Source: Desulfobacteraceae bacterium (GTDB lineage Bacteria > Desulfobacterota > Desulfobacteria > Desulfobacterales > ETH-SRB1). From it: DNA of 39,702 nucleotides. The stretch is taken from the NCBI GenBank assembly GCA_028571455.1, contig JAPVVG010000237.1, positions 1 through 39,702 on the forward strand, in the 5' to 3' direction. The notes beneath the pieces were generated by a model that had not been told where the DNA came from, ran no database searches, and was given only the letters and a program-made list of their open reading frames with translations. The position numbers and the translations under genes were made by a program. Each line of letters starts with the position of its first letter. The first letter of the stretch is position 1. Positions 1-8,970 of this stretch are shown here, piece by piece.

Positions 1-107
1 AAAACACAATAATAGCCTAACAATTCAAGTATAATGTCCCAAAATACGGCCTTTGATGTTGGGAAGATATCAATGTCCTTCAGCCTTCAGTCTAAACAGC
101 TTCAGCC

Positions 108-125
108 TGACTACGTGAGTAGTCA
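108..125. other. perfect hairpin downstream of pyrF
   Basis: Inverted repeat TGACTAC-GTGA-GTAGTCA lies 10 bases past the pyrF stop. It has a 7-bp stem and a 4-base loop. No T-run follows on either strand, so it may stabilise the pyrF transcript end but is not a canonical rho-independent terminator. Nothing else was recognised in bases 1-135. Confidence 0.4.
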
Positions 126-135
126 CTGTTGCTTG

Positions 136-855
136 TTATAATACCGTCTCAATTTCCTTTGCAATACGAACGGCAGCTTCCTGTGGATTCTTTGCATCCC
201 TTATCGGCCTTCCGATCACCAAATAGTCTGATCCGTTTTGAATTGCCCTGGCAGGGGTGGTTATGCGCTGCTGATCATCTTTTTTCATGTTGCCAACAGA
301 TGACCGTATCCCCGGAGTAACGACAGTAAATCCTTCCCCAAATTTCTTCTTTATCATTTCAACCTCGAGTCCTGAGCATACAACGCCCGAGCAGCCCGCG
401 TCTCTGGCAGCAGCGGCTCTTTGCATAACAAGCATTGACATGTTGGAAGCAAATTCCGGGCGCAGTCCTGCTGCAAGGAGATCTTTATCTGAAACACTTG
501 TTAAGACAGTAACCCCAAGCACTCCAACCTTTCCTTTGCTTCCCGCAACAGCGGCTTCAAGCATCTCTTTGCTTTCGGCGCAATGAACGGTCGCAAATGC
601 AACCCCCAGCTTAGCAATGCTTTCCATGGCTCGAAAAACAGTTTCCGGGATATCATGAAGCTTTAAATCCAGAAATACTCTCGTTGATCCGCAATCTTTT
701 ATATGCCTTATTATTTCAGGCCCTGAGCTGATAAAAAGTTCCAGTCCTACCTTGAACATGCCTACATGCTCTGAAAGAAGTTTTACAAACTGTTTTGCCT
801 CTTTTAAAGACGAAACATCAAGCGGAAAAATTATATAATCTTTTGCAGCTTTCAT
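136..855 (-). CDS. pyrF: orotidine 5'-phosphate decarboxylase
   Basis: This enzyme decarboxylates OMP to UMP, the last step of de novo pyrimidine synthesis, in the cytosol. The sequence shows the hallmark active-site block DLKLHDIPET, the phosphate-binding TPGIR near the middle of the C-terminal half, and the terminal IGRPI motif. These match the single-domain (beta/alpha)8 family of about 230-250 residues. The ORF is open to base 891, but residues 1-12 of that longer reading do not look like the family. MKAAKDYIIFPLDV, starting at 855, is the usual beginning. No strong ribosome binding site precedes any of the candidate starts. The gene is a housekeeping flank to the island. Just upstream lies the stub of a DUF4143-type ATPase, so its original promoter region may have been disturbed. 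Confidence 0.95.
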   Translation of the reverse strand: MKAAKDYIIFPLDVSSLKEAKQFVKLLSEHVGMFKVGLELFISSGPEIIRHIKDCGSTRVFLDLKLHDIPETVFRAMESIAKLGVAFATVHCAESKEMLEAAVAGSKGKVGVLGVTVLTSVSDKDLLAAGLRPEFASNMSMLVMQRAAAARDAGCSGVVCSGLEVEMIKKKFGEGFTVVTPGIRSSVGNMKKDDQQRITTPARAIQNGSDYLVIGRPIRDAKNPQEAAVRIAKEIETVL

Positions 856-880
856 AAATATCTGCATACACATTATCAAC

Positions 881-1009
881 CTAAAATGCAAAGCAAAATT
901 CAGTTACCGAATAAGTCTTCCCAACTTGCCGCGTACCTCTTATTAGAAGCGGCTGCCTGACGCGGCTGTCTTTACATTGTTTTAGAATCTGGTCAAATGC
1001 TCGTTTCAT
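881..1009 (-). pseudogene. N-terminal stub of a DUF4143-type AAA ATPase
   Basis: This 42-codon minus-strand reading starts MKRAFDQILKQCKDSR and contains RGTRQVGKTY. That is the Walker A region typical of the AAA_14/DUF4143 ATPase family, whose full length is about 400-500 aa. It stops right after the P-loop and runs into the pyrF 5' region, so the rest of the gene is lost. The intact 498-aa ATPase at 2644-4140 belongs to the same family and has a comparable P-loop (RGPRQVGKTT). Upstream (1010-1211) I see no gene, only a 12-13-base direct repeat around AATTATCATAAA at about 1060 and 1093. Confidence 0.6.
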
Positions 1010-1058
1010 AACCTTGAAGATGTTTCATAGGTCATAAAAGCCAAGGATATTATGAGAC

Positions 1059-1105
1059 AAATTATCATAAAAGACAGGGATGTTGCACGACCAATTATCA
1101 TAAAG
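1059..1105. repeat. short direct repeat in intergenic region
   Basis: AATTATCATAAA occurs twice, 32-33 bases apart, in the gene-free stretch between the ATPase stub and the selenoprotein gene. It could be an operator-like repeat or decayed mobile DNA. No factor was recognised. Confidence 0.3.
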
Positions 1106-1211
1106 GTTTGTTTAGCGTCAAATTTTACTATATAGTCATGGGGCCTCGGGTTTTAGAACTTCCTTAAGAATATTCATAAGGAACAAACTCGGCTCTCTGG
1201 GAAGCAGGTAC

Positions 1212-1682
1212 TTAACCGGATTCAATTGTCTCCAGCAATTCAAGTATTTCGCTATTTAACGGAATGTCGGACATTGATCGGCCGTAATGCACAAAACGAA
1301 GTATTCCCGTCTTATCGATAATCATTTGGCAGGGCAGTCTTCCCAGCTTTAGCACTTTGACTTCTTGTCCATAGAGTCCTGAGAGAGTGTGTTCCGGATC
1401 AGGCAGACCGACAAATAGTAAATTTTCTTTTGTCCAGTATTCCTGAAAAGCCTTCGTATTTTCCGGACCAACAACTAAAACTTCAGTATCCAGATTCTTA
1501 AAGCTTTCATAATCCTGACGCAACTGCGCCATATGCCTGCGGCAGAAGGGTCAAATAAATCCGCGATTGAATACAAGCAGTACATTTTTTTTATTGGCGA
1601 AATTGGAGAGAGACACTGCATTTCCATGAATATCTTGTGATGTGAATTCAGGTGCCTGTGTGCTTATACTTACCTTGGCCAT
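1212..1682 (-). CDS. selenocysteine-containing AhpC/TSA-fold redox protein (UxxC motif)
   Basis: The ORF track lists only 1212-1532, but the same frame stays open upstream to an ATG at 1682 except for a single TGA at 1551-1553. The ATG is preceded by a strong AAGGAG ribosome binding site. The joined 156-residue product begins MAKVSISTQAPEFTSQDIHG and continues through LLVFNRGFI-U-PFCRRHMAQL, so the TGA falls at residue 44. That is exactly where AhpC/TSA-family proteins carry the first Cys of a CPxC or CxxC active site. Decoding as selenocysteine gives U-P-F-C, a redox motif known in selenoproteins. A suitable SECIS-like hairpin follows the TGA. The protein probably reduces peroxides or disulfides in the cytosol. 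A nonsense mutation in a Cys-type gene is the alternative, but the reading on both sides is intact. Confidence 0.82.
1516..1531 (-). promoter_or_regulatory. candidate bacterial SECIS hairpin
   Basis: On the mRNA, UGGCGC-AGUU-GCGUCA folds into a 6-bp stem (including one G-U pair) with a 4-base loop whose second base is G. The loop begins 26 bases after the UGA. Published bacterial SECIS models expect a small stem-loop roughly 16-37 bases after the UGA with a G among the first two loop bases, so this fits. It overlaps coding sequence, as bacterial SECIS elements do. Confidence 0.6.
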
Positions 1683-1746
1683 GAAAGCTCCTTCCTTAAA
1701 TATGTCTTCTACTTATAATTCAAATCAAGTTTAGTTGCCCCTGATT

Positions 1747-2334
1747 TTAACTTTTTATCTGCTGTCCACATCGAATAAACGGTTTTGCCTGTGAATACAG
1801 ATCAAACCGGCAGATCACTTCACGCGCCTGTTCATGGGGATTTGTTCCCTTTATCAGATAGCCGTGTGTTATGGACCTGTTTTTCAAAAGACCTTGGTCA
1901 CGCGTCAGGATAATTCGTTTTTGCGTAAGCGCTTCTGTAATAATCTCTTCATTTTTGTAATTGTTTTTGTAAAGAGTATCAAAACCGAGCATACGAAGCA
2001 GGCGTGACAACCTGCCAAGATGCACATCAACTATAAAACGGGTTTTGCGCAGGGGTTTTGGCCTCAGCCGGCTGACATGAGATATGTCCAGGTTTTCAAA
2101 AACAGGGTAAACCGAGATATGATCGCCATGAGAAAGTTTATGGCAAAATTTCACTGAATTGCCGTTGACCAGGATGAGATCAACTTCTGTATGCGGCACG
2201 CCAATTGCTTCAATGACATCCTTTACTGATGGACTGCCGGAAAATTTATAAGGGAATGCGATTTTTCGTTTATCAGCCGGAAGAAAATCATTTAATTCTT
2301 CGTAAAACCTAAACCATGCGACATGAGTGTTCAT
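1747..2334 (-). CDS. Mut7-C RNase-domain protein with N-terminal ubiquitin/ThiS-like fold, short C-terminus
   Basis: Residues 1 to about 85 resemble the ThiS/ubiquitin-like domain that precedes Mut7-C in bacteria (VKFCHKLSHGDHISVYPVFE). Residues from about 98 on are the Mut7-C (former DUF82) PIN-like domain, with FIVDVHLGRLSRLLRMLGFDT and ILTRDQGLL carrying the acidic residues expected for metal binding. The family usually continues after the PF.RC segment with a zinc-binding CxxC stretch to about 240-250 aa. Here the frame ends at IRCGQQIKS (195 aa), so the zinc module is missing or frameshifted. An RNA-processing or RNA-degrading role is inferred from the family only. No clear ribosome binding site was noted at the chosen ATG. 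It lies 52 bases before the selenoprotein gene and may be co-transcribed with it. Confidence 0.8.
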   Translation of the reverse strand: MNTHVAWFRFYEELNDFLPADKRKIAFPYKFSGSPSVKDVIEAIGVPHTEVDLILVNGNSVKFCHKLSHGDHISVYPVFENLDISHVSRLRPKPLRKTRFIVDVHLGRLSRLLRMLGFDTLYKNNYKNEEIITEALTQKRIILTRDQGLLKNRSITHGYLIKGTNPHEQAREVICRFDLYSQAKPFIRCGQQIKS

Positions 2335-2385
2335 TGTAGAATATAAAGGATTTTTTACTTTTTAAACTCAGACCCTTTAAAGGCT

Positions 2386-2495
2386 TTCGGGACGTACATT
2401 GGTTTATAAGTTGCTGCTAAGCTTTTAACAAGTAATTGTGGCGTATAATCAATTTTTCTTAAGCGTTTAACCGCTAAACTAACTGGTATTGAGCA
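2386..2495 (-). pseudogene. C-terminal fragment of a REP-associated tyrosine transposase (RAYT)
   Basis: The minus-strand translation reads SLAVKRLRKIDYTPQLLVKSL, closely matching the C-terminal helix-turn-helix tail of the RAYT remnant at 33725-34221 (SAVKRLRAIGYTPQLLAKTL). The two copies are also plainly similar at DNA level, for example around TTGTGGCGTATAA and CTTAAGCGTTTAACCGCT. Only the tail survives and the catalytic part is absent. The rest of the 2335-2643 gap holds a 19-bp tandem repeat and no gene. Confidence 0.6.
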
Positions 2496-2594
2496 TCAAT
2501 AAATCCAAAGAAAAGAATTTAATAAGCCAGAGAAAATATGTGTCTGCGATCTCCGTAAAAGACCAAAAATAAAATGAGAAACGCATAAAATCAT

Positions 2595-2632
2595 GGGCGT
2601 CCCGCTGTACCCTGGGCGTCCCGCTGTACCCT
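2595..2632. repeat. tandem duplication of a 19-bp unit
   Basis: GGGCGTCCCGCTGTACCCT is present twice head to tail with no mismatch, directly downstream of the 498-aa ATPase stop. The GGGCGTCCC core resembles the GGGGACGCCC ends of the other dispersed repeats in this window, so it may be a scar of that element family. Confidence 0.7.
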
Positions 2633-2643
2633 CCCTCGTAAGT

Positions 2644-4140
2644 TTAAACATTTCTTTCCGAAACAGGCAAAAGGGCGAGAAATATATCCATCGGAATAAT
2701 CATAACATTGCCTTTGCCTCCGATGTCCTCTTTGCTTAAAATGAAATATTTTCTGACCGGAGCGATCCGCTTTATATCTCTTTCATCTACCTCCCCCTGA
2801 TATTTAACCTCCAGGCCTGAATATCCTCCATTCTCTTTGAAAATGGCGTCTATTTCTTTTCCGCTTTTATCGTAGTAATACCATAGAAAGGTATTGGCGA
2901 TCTTTAAAAAAGGTATCTCCCCATACATACGGAGATGCGAGACAACCATGCCCTCAGTCAATTTTCCCAGTAAATCTTCCTCTTCCAGCGATCTGGTAAT
3001 GATGTCCCAGACTTCCTTGCCGGCCAGATAACTTTTTACGGAATGAAATATGAAAGGATCAAAAAAATAGGTTTTTTTATCGCCTTTAGATTTCATATCT
3101 TTTTTATTGAAATTATAGGCATAAAGGACAAAGCTGATAAAAGACTCCTCCATAAACTCAAGATAGTTAATGGTTGTGATATGGGTTCGCTCTATCTGCC
3201 TTGATATTTTTGAAAAGGTGTATCTTGAACCGTAGCGTTCCACAATCGCCTTGAGAATCTGCCTGGTTATTGTCTCCTGCTTTTGCAGACGGGCAAGGTC
3301 ACCGATGACATCTCTTATAAAAACTTCAGCAATTACAGGATCAATTGTGTCATTATGATGCAAATAACGGTTTGAAAGATAGTGGTTAATGACACCCGGC
3401 ATTCCGCCGCAAATAAGATATAATCGAAATAAATACCCTAACTCCCTTTTAAATGGGAGTATCATTTCAACCTTTTCCCTAATAATATTGAAGTCAGAGG
3501 AAAGATCGAGGAGACAATCCGGCAGTATAGCGTCGAGTTTTTCAAGATTAGCGCTTAATTCATCATCCTCTAAGTGTTGAGCGATAAAGACAGGGGACTG
3601 TACGACAAAATTCCTGAAGCTTAATGGTTTTATATAATATTCGTTTCCTTCAAGCCCCCTGCCAGGCAGCAACTCACCTTTTTCTTTCAGTTTTACGGCG
3701 CTTGACCCTGTAGCAAGGATAGAGGCCTTTTTTATAATTCCCAGATCGGCCATATATTTGAGTTCTAAATTCCAGTTGTCAAAAGAGGTGACTTCATCAA
3801 GTAAAAGATAAATCCGGGGAGCGTCTCTTCTGGAGTCCAGGAAATAGTTAAGAGCGTTTCTCAATTCCCTTCGTGAAACAAAAAAATCCAGGGAAAGATA
3901 GAGGATATCCCTCGGCGGAACCCCATTCTCAATCAACTTTCGCACCAGGTCCTTGAGGTAGGTGGTTTTACCCACCTGCCTTGGACCCCGCAGGATATAG
4001 ATACCTCCTTTTTTAAGCTCTATCTCCCTTCTTTCAAAAAAGATAGGCCTTGCCCGCCCCAGACTCTGGTCATAACGGATAAAATCCGTTCCCTGGCTCC
4101 ACCAGGGATTCTGGCCAGTTATTTCAGCAATTTTTGCCAT
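2644..4140 (-). CDS. AAA ATPase of the AAA_14/DUF4143 family
   Basis: This 498-aa protein has Walker A GPRQVGKTT at about residues 52-60, a Walker B with LLLDEVTS, and a long helical middle. Its C-terminal domain contains KEIDAIFKENGGYSGLEVK, which carries the D...E-x-K pattern of a PD-(D/E)XK-like fold, typical of DUF4143 proteins. Family members are abundant standalone genes in anaerobes and archaea. Their function is not settled; roles in DNA transactions, toxin-antitoxin-like selfish behaviour or defence have been suggested. It stands alone here, flanked by repeat-rich gaps on both sides. The start MAKIAEITGQ was kept as the first ATG of the frame. Confidence 0.85.
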   Translation of the reverse strand: MAKIAEITGQNPWWSQGTDFIRYDQSLGRARPIFFERREIELKKGGIYILRGPRQVGKTTYLKDLVRKLIENGVPPRDILYLSLDFFVSRRELRNALNYFLDSRRDAPRIYLLLDEVTSFDNWNLELKYMADLGIIKKASILATGSSAVKLKEKGELLPGRGLEGNEYYIKPLSFRNFVVQSPVFIAQHLEDDELSANLEKLDAILPDCLLDLSSDFNIIREKVEMILPFKRELGYLFRLYLICGGMPGVINHYLSNRYLHHNDTIDPVIAEVFIRDVIGDLARLQKQETITRQILKAIVERYGSRYTFSKISRQIERTHITTINYLEFMEESFISFVLYAYNFNKKDMKSKGDKKTYFFDPFIFHSVKSYLAGKEVWDIITRSLEEEDLLGKLTEGMVVSHLRMYGEIPFLKIANTFLWYYYDKSGKEIDAIFKENGGYSGLEVKYQGEVDERDIKRIAPVRKYFILSKEDIGGKGNVMIIPMDIFLALLPVSERNV

Positions 4141-4337
4141 TTGGTTACCCCTGTTACCACATTATATCTAATTTCGATACTATGTTATCTAAATTTAAAC
4201 AAACCTGGTTGGTTTGTCAAATAAAAAATTGAACCGCTCAAGCCAGGGTGAAAACAACTGGGGAAAAATGGCGAGGACACATTTTGTTTGCGAAGGGGAT
4301 AATAGACAAGTCTATCAATAGCAATACCCCGTCAAGA

Positions 4338-4630
4338 ACGCTCGGAACGAACGTCCCCTATCTCAATTCCAAGACAAAGGTAGGAGAATTATGTTCACCC
4401 CAAAGACATACGGTGGATGGAAAGGAGATATTGAGCTTTAACATCGGGATAGGGAGGTAGGGATATCCATAAAACAAACCAGGCACGTTCGGAACGAACG
4501 TCCCCTGTCTCACTTTGCTTTGTGGGACACGGTTAAACAAGAAAGAATCCCTGTCTCTCTAATCTCAGCATGCCACAACCCCCATCATAAATCAACCAGC
4601 CCGCCAAGAACGCTCGGAACGAACGTCCCC
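4338..4630. repeat. three copies of a 21-bp palindromic repeat
   Basis: ACGYTCG-GAA-CGAACGT followed by CCCC occurs at about 4338-4358, 4485-4505 and 4610-4630, all in the same orientation. The middle copy is a perfect 7-bp palindrome with a 3-base loop, and the other two carry one mismatch. A further direct repeat, CGTCCCCCTTATTTA, sits at about 4624 and 4645. The whole 4141-4665 gap is otherwise gene-free; the 70-codon plus-strand ORF in the track has no coding look. These resemble REP-type sequences left by RAYT activity. Confidence 0.65.
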
Positions 4631-4665
4631 CTTATTTAGTATTTCGTCCCCCTTATTTATCCGAC

Positions 4666-7600
4666 TTAGAGGCGGCTGACAATTTCCAGAAATCGTCTTT
4701 GTAGAGAATGAGGAAGATTCCGAAACATTACAAGCACGCCTTCTAATTTAAGATCATTAAGCCGTTGTTGGAGGCGACCCCGCATTTTGTCAATAAAATC
4801 AATTTGCTCTTTGCCGAGGTAAGCAGGAGTGCTTTCTATGCGTATAAACAACGACTGACAATCATTGGCGGTCATTTCCTCTATTTCTTCAAAAGGTATT
4901 GACACTTCTGAAATCCATTGGGAGGCGGCACTTTCTCTTGCCTCAAAAAGATTATTTAAAATATTTTGATATGTCTCCTTTATTTCCCACGGCGGTGGAT
5001 CATCGTCGTCTTGTGCCTTTTCGTAATTACTAATTCTATTTTCAACAGCCGTTTTGAGCCCTTCATTTGACATGCTCATATCACTCCAGAATAATATATC
5101 CCGCTCAAACTGAAGCAATTGATCCTGCATACCGGCAAGATCTTCCATGTTCTCCGGCTTGTCACCTGAGAATATGGCAACGATTGCCCCCACTTCACTC
5201 TGCGCACTCCGCACATTCTCTATGCATGAAAAAGAAAGGTCAAAAAGTTCACTGAATCGTTCCTCGTGTTGTTTTATCTGTTTCTTGCATACTTCCTGAA
5301 ATACGGAAATATTATTCAACATCCGCCCGATTTCAGGCGCAGCGACCCGGTTGCCTGCTTCTGTAATAGGGGCAATAAGCTTTTGAGCACCCCTGATCCA
5401 TTCTCTCAGCTCAGCTATACGACATTGAGAATGAACTCTGTGGCTGTCTAAGTAGGCTTGGGTTTCATCGATAATATATGATATTTTTTGTCGTTCTTCG
5501 ATTCGCGTAATAATCTTTGTAACATGTTTTTCTAATTTTTCCGCTAAGACCAGCGAATCAATAGCCTTTAGATTACCGCCAATCAGGTCAATCATCCTGT
5601 GCCTAAATGCACCAACCTGTGCTGCAGAAAGACAACTCTGTTGCCCAAGCCAATTATCGAAAAACTGAAGCACGGCTTGCTTAGCTTTTTCACCAAGTTC
5701 TTTCACGAAAGCAAATTGTTCGTCGAGCCATTTCTCCTGTTCCTCTCGCATTTTGTTAAGTCGTTGAAACAAGTCCGTTGCTATCCTGCTTAGGTTCCCG
5801 ACATTTTGCCTCTGGAAAGCTCTTTCGAAATATTGTGCTTCCTTTTCCAAAAAGTTATCTAAGGATTCTATGGCTTTTATTGATTCATTTGTCTGTTCCT
5901 CTAATCGAGTATAACGTTCAAATAGGACACCGGCGGGCAAAGGAACTCGTTCACGTAGCTGTTGCGCCTGTTCCCAAAAAGAAACTCTGGCGACATGAAT
6001 TTGTTCTAAGTCCCATTTCGATAGGAGATTTTGCCATTCTCCGGCCTCACTGTCAGAAATATATCGTACTGTAGTAGCAGTAAGGATATTGACATTTAAA
6101 AAATTTCCTGAAAATGCTTGCTTAATCCATGATACACGGGCAATATCCTGGTCATCCAATACCAAGACAGCAATCTCTCTGCGCGAAGCCAAAAAGATGC
6201 CCAATATTAGGCCAGCAGAGGCTATATTAAATCCACAGGGAGGAGCAATCAGTTTATCAAAAACATGTCTTAGATTTAATATTTTTGCAGTTTTCAGTTC
6301 TCCATCCAATGAGATAATGATTTCCCGTAAACCCTGGTGCATTGGATGTAACCTAATCTCGCCGTCCTCACCTACTACCCCCCAATGCTGTAACAATGTC
6401 TTGGCGCGATTTTGAGTCTGTGAAGTTTGTGTTGCAATCCATTCATGGTTGAGCGTTCCTTTTAGCAATTCTGCTGTTATAAGCCGGCAGTCTTTAGCAG
6501 CGTTACCTCGGATGGTCGAAAAGCCATCAAAAGGAAATGAAATTGTTTTTGGATAGGTTTGGGCAAAAAGATCAAAAGCCACTTTCTTTAGACGCTTTTT
6601 TTCGATTTGAAAGCCGCGCGGGAAGATATATTCTCGCTTTTTAATAAGACCCTCGCAGATTATTTTTAATTCTTCCAGAATTCTGCTTTTGTGGTCCTCA
6701 ATGAAATGAGCGAACTTTTGTTTTTCCTCCGTAGAAAGTGGGCCAGAGAGGATCGAATATTCCGCTAAGATTTGTTTGAATTTTCCTTCCTCATCCTGCA
6801 GCAAAGTTATGAACAGTGGTATCCGCTTGCCGCAAGCAGCTTCAAGAACAGCCCTATTTAAAATTTTCTGGACTTTATTTAAGGTTTCGGCAAGCGGTTC
6901 ATCGCTACGTGCATAGCAGTATATAATTTGCCCCCGAAAATCATCGGGCTTTATGGCACTACGCCAGTCATGAATCACATTGTTGATGGCCTGTTGAACT
7001 CGGCCGACATGAGTACAACTTGTTAAAAAACGCCATTCCGAGGTGCTGATTGTTTTGATTGCGGCAAAATCGGGGTCAATGTCATCGAGCTCGGCCCAGG
7101 CCTTTAGATGGGCCGCAAAAATTTCTTCAATTTTCTCAATTGAGATGTCTTGAGTTTTATTATCTAGAAATGCCAAAAAGGCGCTCCGGGGCACCGCATC
7201 ACCGATAATTTCATACCGCAAAAAGCGCTCATTCCATTCCAGTACGCCGTATTCACCGGTAAGCTCAGTGACAGCCTGTTCAATATTTTGCAATGACAAA
7301 CCGGAAAGAGCACTAATCGCTTGACGTGCTTCCTGCTGGTCGCCAACTTTCAACCCTAGCTTGGAAGCAATGAGCACAGCCAATAAAGTATGACGTTCAG
7401 CATGGGACAAATCATGATGATATTTTTGCGTTACCGTATCGTATGCCTGGGCTACAGCGCCTCTGTGGCCATATTCCTCCGATGCAACGAGTTCTTTAAC
7501 AAGAGGGGAATCACAGAGACTTGTGGCTGAAATCGACCATGGCTGGCCGTCAGCCGCCAAATGGCGGTTCTTCTCCCGCTCAAAGGCGTCTGCTACAAAG

Positions 7601-8937
7601 GTAATTGCTGACCTTTGTTGTAAAAAGTCCGAAGACCTGCACAAAAACCATGTTGCCAAAGGATGCAATGGCCAGCAACCCTGCACGATAATCTGCTGAA
7701 AAAGACTTGGATCACGCCAGACGCTTTGCTGCTCTGCTCCATGAAACCATTTTTGGATAGATTCAAAAGCTTGCAAATGTACCCGAACACTTCCGGATGA
7801 TAAAAGATATTCAGAAAGAAATTGGGGATCTTTTTTTTCAATTAGATGAGCAAAAAGTGTTTCCAGATTGCTTGAGAGATAAAATTTTCGTGCTGAATCA
7901 TAACGCGTTATATATCGTTGGATCATTGATTGCCTATCTCGGGAGATACGTGACAGATAGACCTTCAATTCATATTGATTTAAGCACAAGAGAGAGCATT
8001 TATCCGCATTATCCTGCACACCTTCAAATATTTGCTGCAACGCCGCATCACCTGCAATATGAGGACGCTCCGCAGCAAATTCCAAATATCTACCGAATTC
8101 ATCAAATAGAATCAGCATACTGTGAAATGGCTTTTCCCGGCCACAATAGTGCTGGCAAAGGGTCTGGATGAGTTGCTGAGGCGATTCCTGGCCAGCAGCG
8201 CGGATAGGATAACCATTGGCTAGCTCAAAGATTTCGTTCACCCATTGAAACGCCAAATCGTCACGGGATACCAAACGGTGCAATACCTCTTCTTCCTGGA
8301 CATCAGCGCCGAAGCGTTCAATAAATTCATCCTGCCGCAGATCAAAATTGCGCTCTACAAAACTGCTTGCTTGTTGGAAACGGGGCCATAAATCGTCTAT
8401 AGGTGCAGTATCCAGTCCATAGGATTTCAACCTGGCCAGCGCCTGCCGGCTGAGTTCTCCGGCTAAATCAAAATTTCCCATGCCATTTATGGCAATGACC
8501 AGAATCGGTGCATGAAGGGCATCAACTTGTAACTCTATGCTGCTGCCAATCGCTGGATCAGCATGCTTCATATTGGCAAAAATTTTCCGGGCAACCTCGC
8601 TTTGCGGCTCGGATAGGAGTGTGGCAAGGGTAAGGCCAAGGTGTGATTTGCCGGTCCCATAACCTGCTATAGCCAGAGAGATTGGAGACTCCTTTCCGGC
8701 TACGCTTTCAAAGGTATTGAATATTTTCCGGGTGAAGCTAACTGTATCAGTAAGATGGTATCCTCGTGATTCAATAACATCTTCCTTTGCTACACCGTGA
8801 TATTGCGGCCCATGGAAAACAAAATTGGACGCAGCCTTATCCCGGCGGACAAGGTCATTTTCAAACCAGCCGATTTGTACAGCACCGTCGAAAAAAAGAT
8901 CCCGCCTGAACTCTACAATATCAGCGACTGTCATCAT
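4666..8937 (-). CDS. second SspC/BrxC-like large P-loop ATPase
   Basis: This 1423-aa cytosolic protein has Walker A AGYGTGKSHL (residues about 91-100) and a Walker B with LILFDEFGRYLE (about 275-286). After these comes a very long helical region with coiled-coil character (many E/Q/K/R-rich segments from about residue 1000 on). The DEFG-x-x-LE signature and layout match the smaller ATPase at 22029-25499 (IDEFGKNLE), so the two look like divergent paralogues. The start is preceded by GAGGAA. It is the last gene of the eight-gene operon, 33 bases after a second DUF4007 gene, and so repeats the DUF4007-ATPase pairing found at the operon's head. A role as the motor of a modification or sensing complex is inferred. 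BREX BrxC/PglY ATPases are an alternative relationship. Confidence 0.75.
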   Translation of the reverse strand: MMTVADIVEFRRDLFFDGAVQIGWFENDLVRRDKAASNFVFHGPQYHGVAKEDVIESRGYHLTDTVSFTRKIFNTFESVAGKESPISLAIAGYGTGKSHLGLTLATLLSEPQSEVARKIFANMKHADPAIGSSIELQVDALHAPILVIAINGMGNFDLAGELSRQALARLKSYGLDTAPIDDLWPRFQQASSFVERNFDLRQDEFIERFGADVQEEEVLHRLVSRDDLAFQWVNEIFELANGYPIRAAGQESPQQLIQTLCQHYCGREKPFHSMLILFDEFGRYLEFAAERPHIAGDAALQQIFEGVQDNADKCSLLCLNQYELKVYLSRISRDRQSMIQRYITRYDSARKFYLSSNLETLFAHLIEKKDPQFLSEYLLSSGSVRVHLQAFESIQKWFHGAEQQSVWRDPSLFQQIIVQGCWPLHPLATWFLCRSSDFLQQRSAITFVADAFEREKNRHLAADGQPWSISATSLCDSPLVKELVASEEYGHRGAVAQAYDTVTQKYHHDLSHAERHTLLAVLIASKLGLKVGDQQEARQAISALSGLSLQNIEQAVTELTGEYGVLEWNERFLRYEIIGDAVPRSAFLAFLDNKTQDISIEKIEEIFAAHLKAWAELDDIDPDFAAIKTISTSEWRFLTSCTHVGRVQQAINNVIHDWRSAIKPDDFRGQIIYCYARSDEPLAETLNKVQKILNRAVLEAACGKRIPLFITLLQDEEGKFKQILAEYSILSGPLSTEEKQKFAHFIEDHKSRILEELKIICEGLIKKREYIFPRGFQIEKKRLKKVAFDLFAQTYPKTISFPFDGFSTIRGNAAKDCRLITAELLKGTLNHEWIATQTSQTQNRAKTLLQHWGVVGEDGEIRLHPMHQGLREIIISLDGELKTAKILNLRHVFDKLIAPPCGFNIASAGLILGIFLASRREIAVLVLDDQDIARVSWIKQAFSGNFLNVNILTATTVRYISDSEAGEWQNLLSKWDLEQIHVARVSFWEQAQQLRERVPLPAGVLFERYTRLEEQTNESIKAIESLDNFLEKEAQYFERAFQRQNVGNLSRIATDLFQRLNKMREEQEKWLDEQFAFVKELGEKAKQAVLQFFDNWLGQQSCLSAAQVGAFRHRMIDLIGGNLKAIDSLVLAEKLEKHVTKIITRIEERQKISYIIDETQAYLDSHRVHSQCRIAELREWIRGAQKLIAPITEAGNRVAAPEIGRMLNNISVFQEVCKKQIKQHEERFSELFDLSFSCIENVRSAQSEVGAIVAIFSGDKPENMEDLAGMQDQLLQFERDILFWSDMSMSNEGLKTAVENRISNYEKAQDDDDPPPWEIKETYQNILNNLFEARESAASQWISEVSIPFEEIEEMTANDCQSLFIRIESTPAYLGKEQIDFIDKMRGRLQQRLNDLKLEGVLVMFRNLPHSLQRRFLEIVSRL

Positions 8938-8970
8938 GATTTCCTCACAGATTGGAAAGCGATTGCCGTA

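Noticed and set aside
1533-1682. A frameshift or sequencing error splitting the AhpC/TSA gene
   Set aside because: The frame is unchanged on both sides. The only break is one TGA exactly at the active-site Cys position, so selenocysteine explains it better.
4248-4460. 70-aa plus-strand ORF in the gap after the operon
   Set aside because: It overlaps palindromic repeats, has no ribosome binding site, and an antisense ORF of similar length covers part of it.
7797-8171. 124-aa plus-strand ORF and other long plus-strand ORFs (for example 10966-11394, 17537-17992, 18314-18766)
   Set aside because: All lie antisense within well-supported large genes and show no family motifs or ribosome binding sites.
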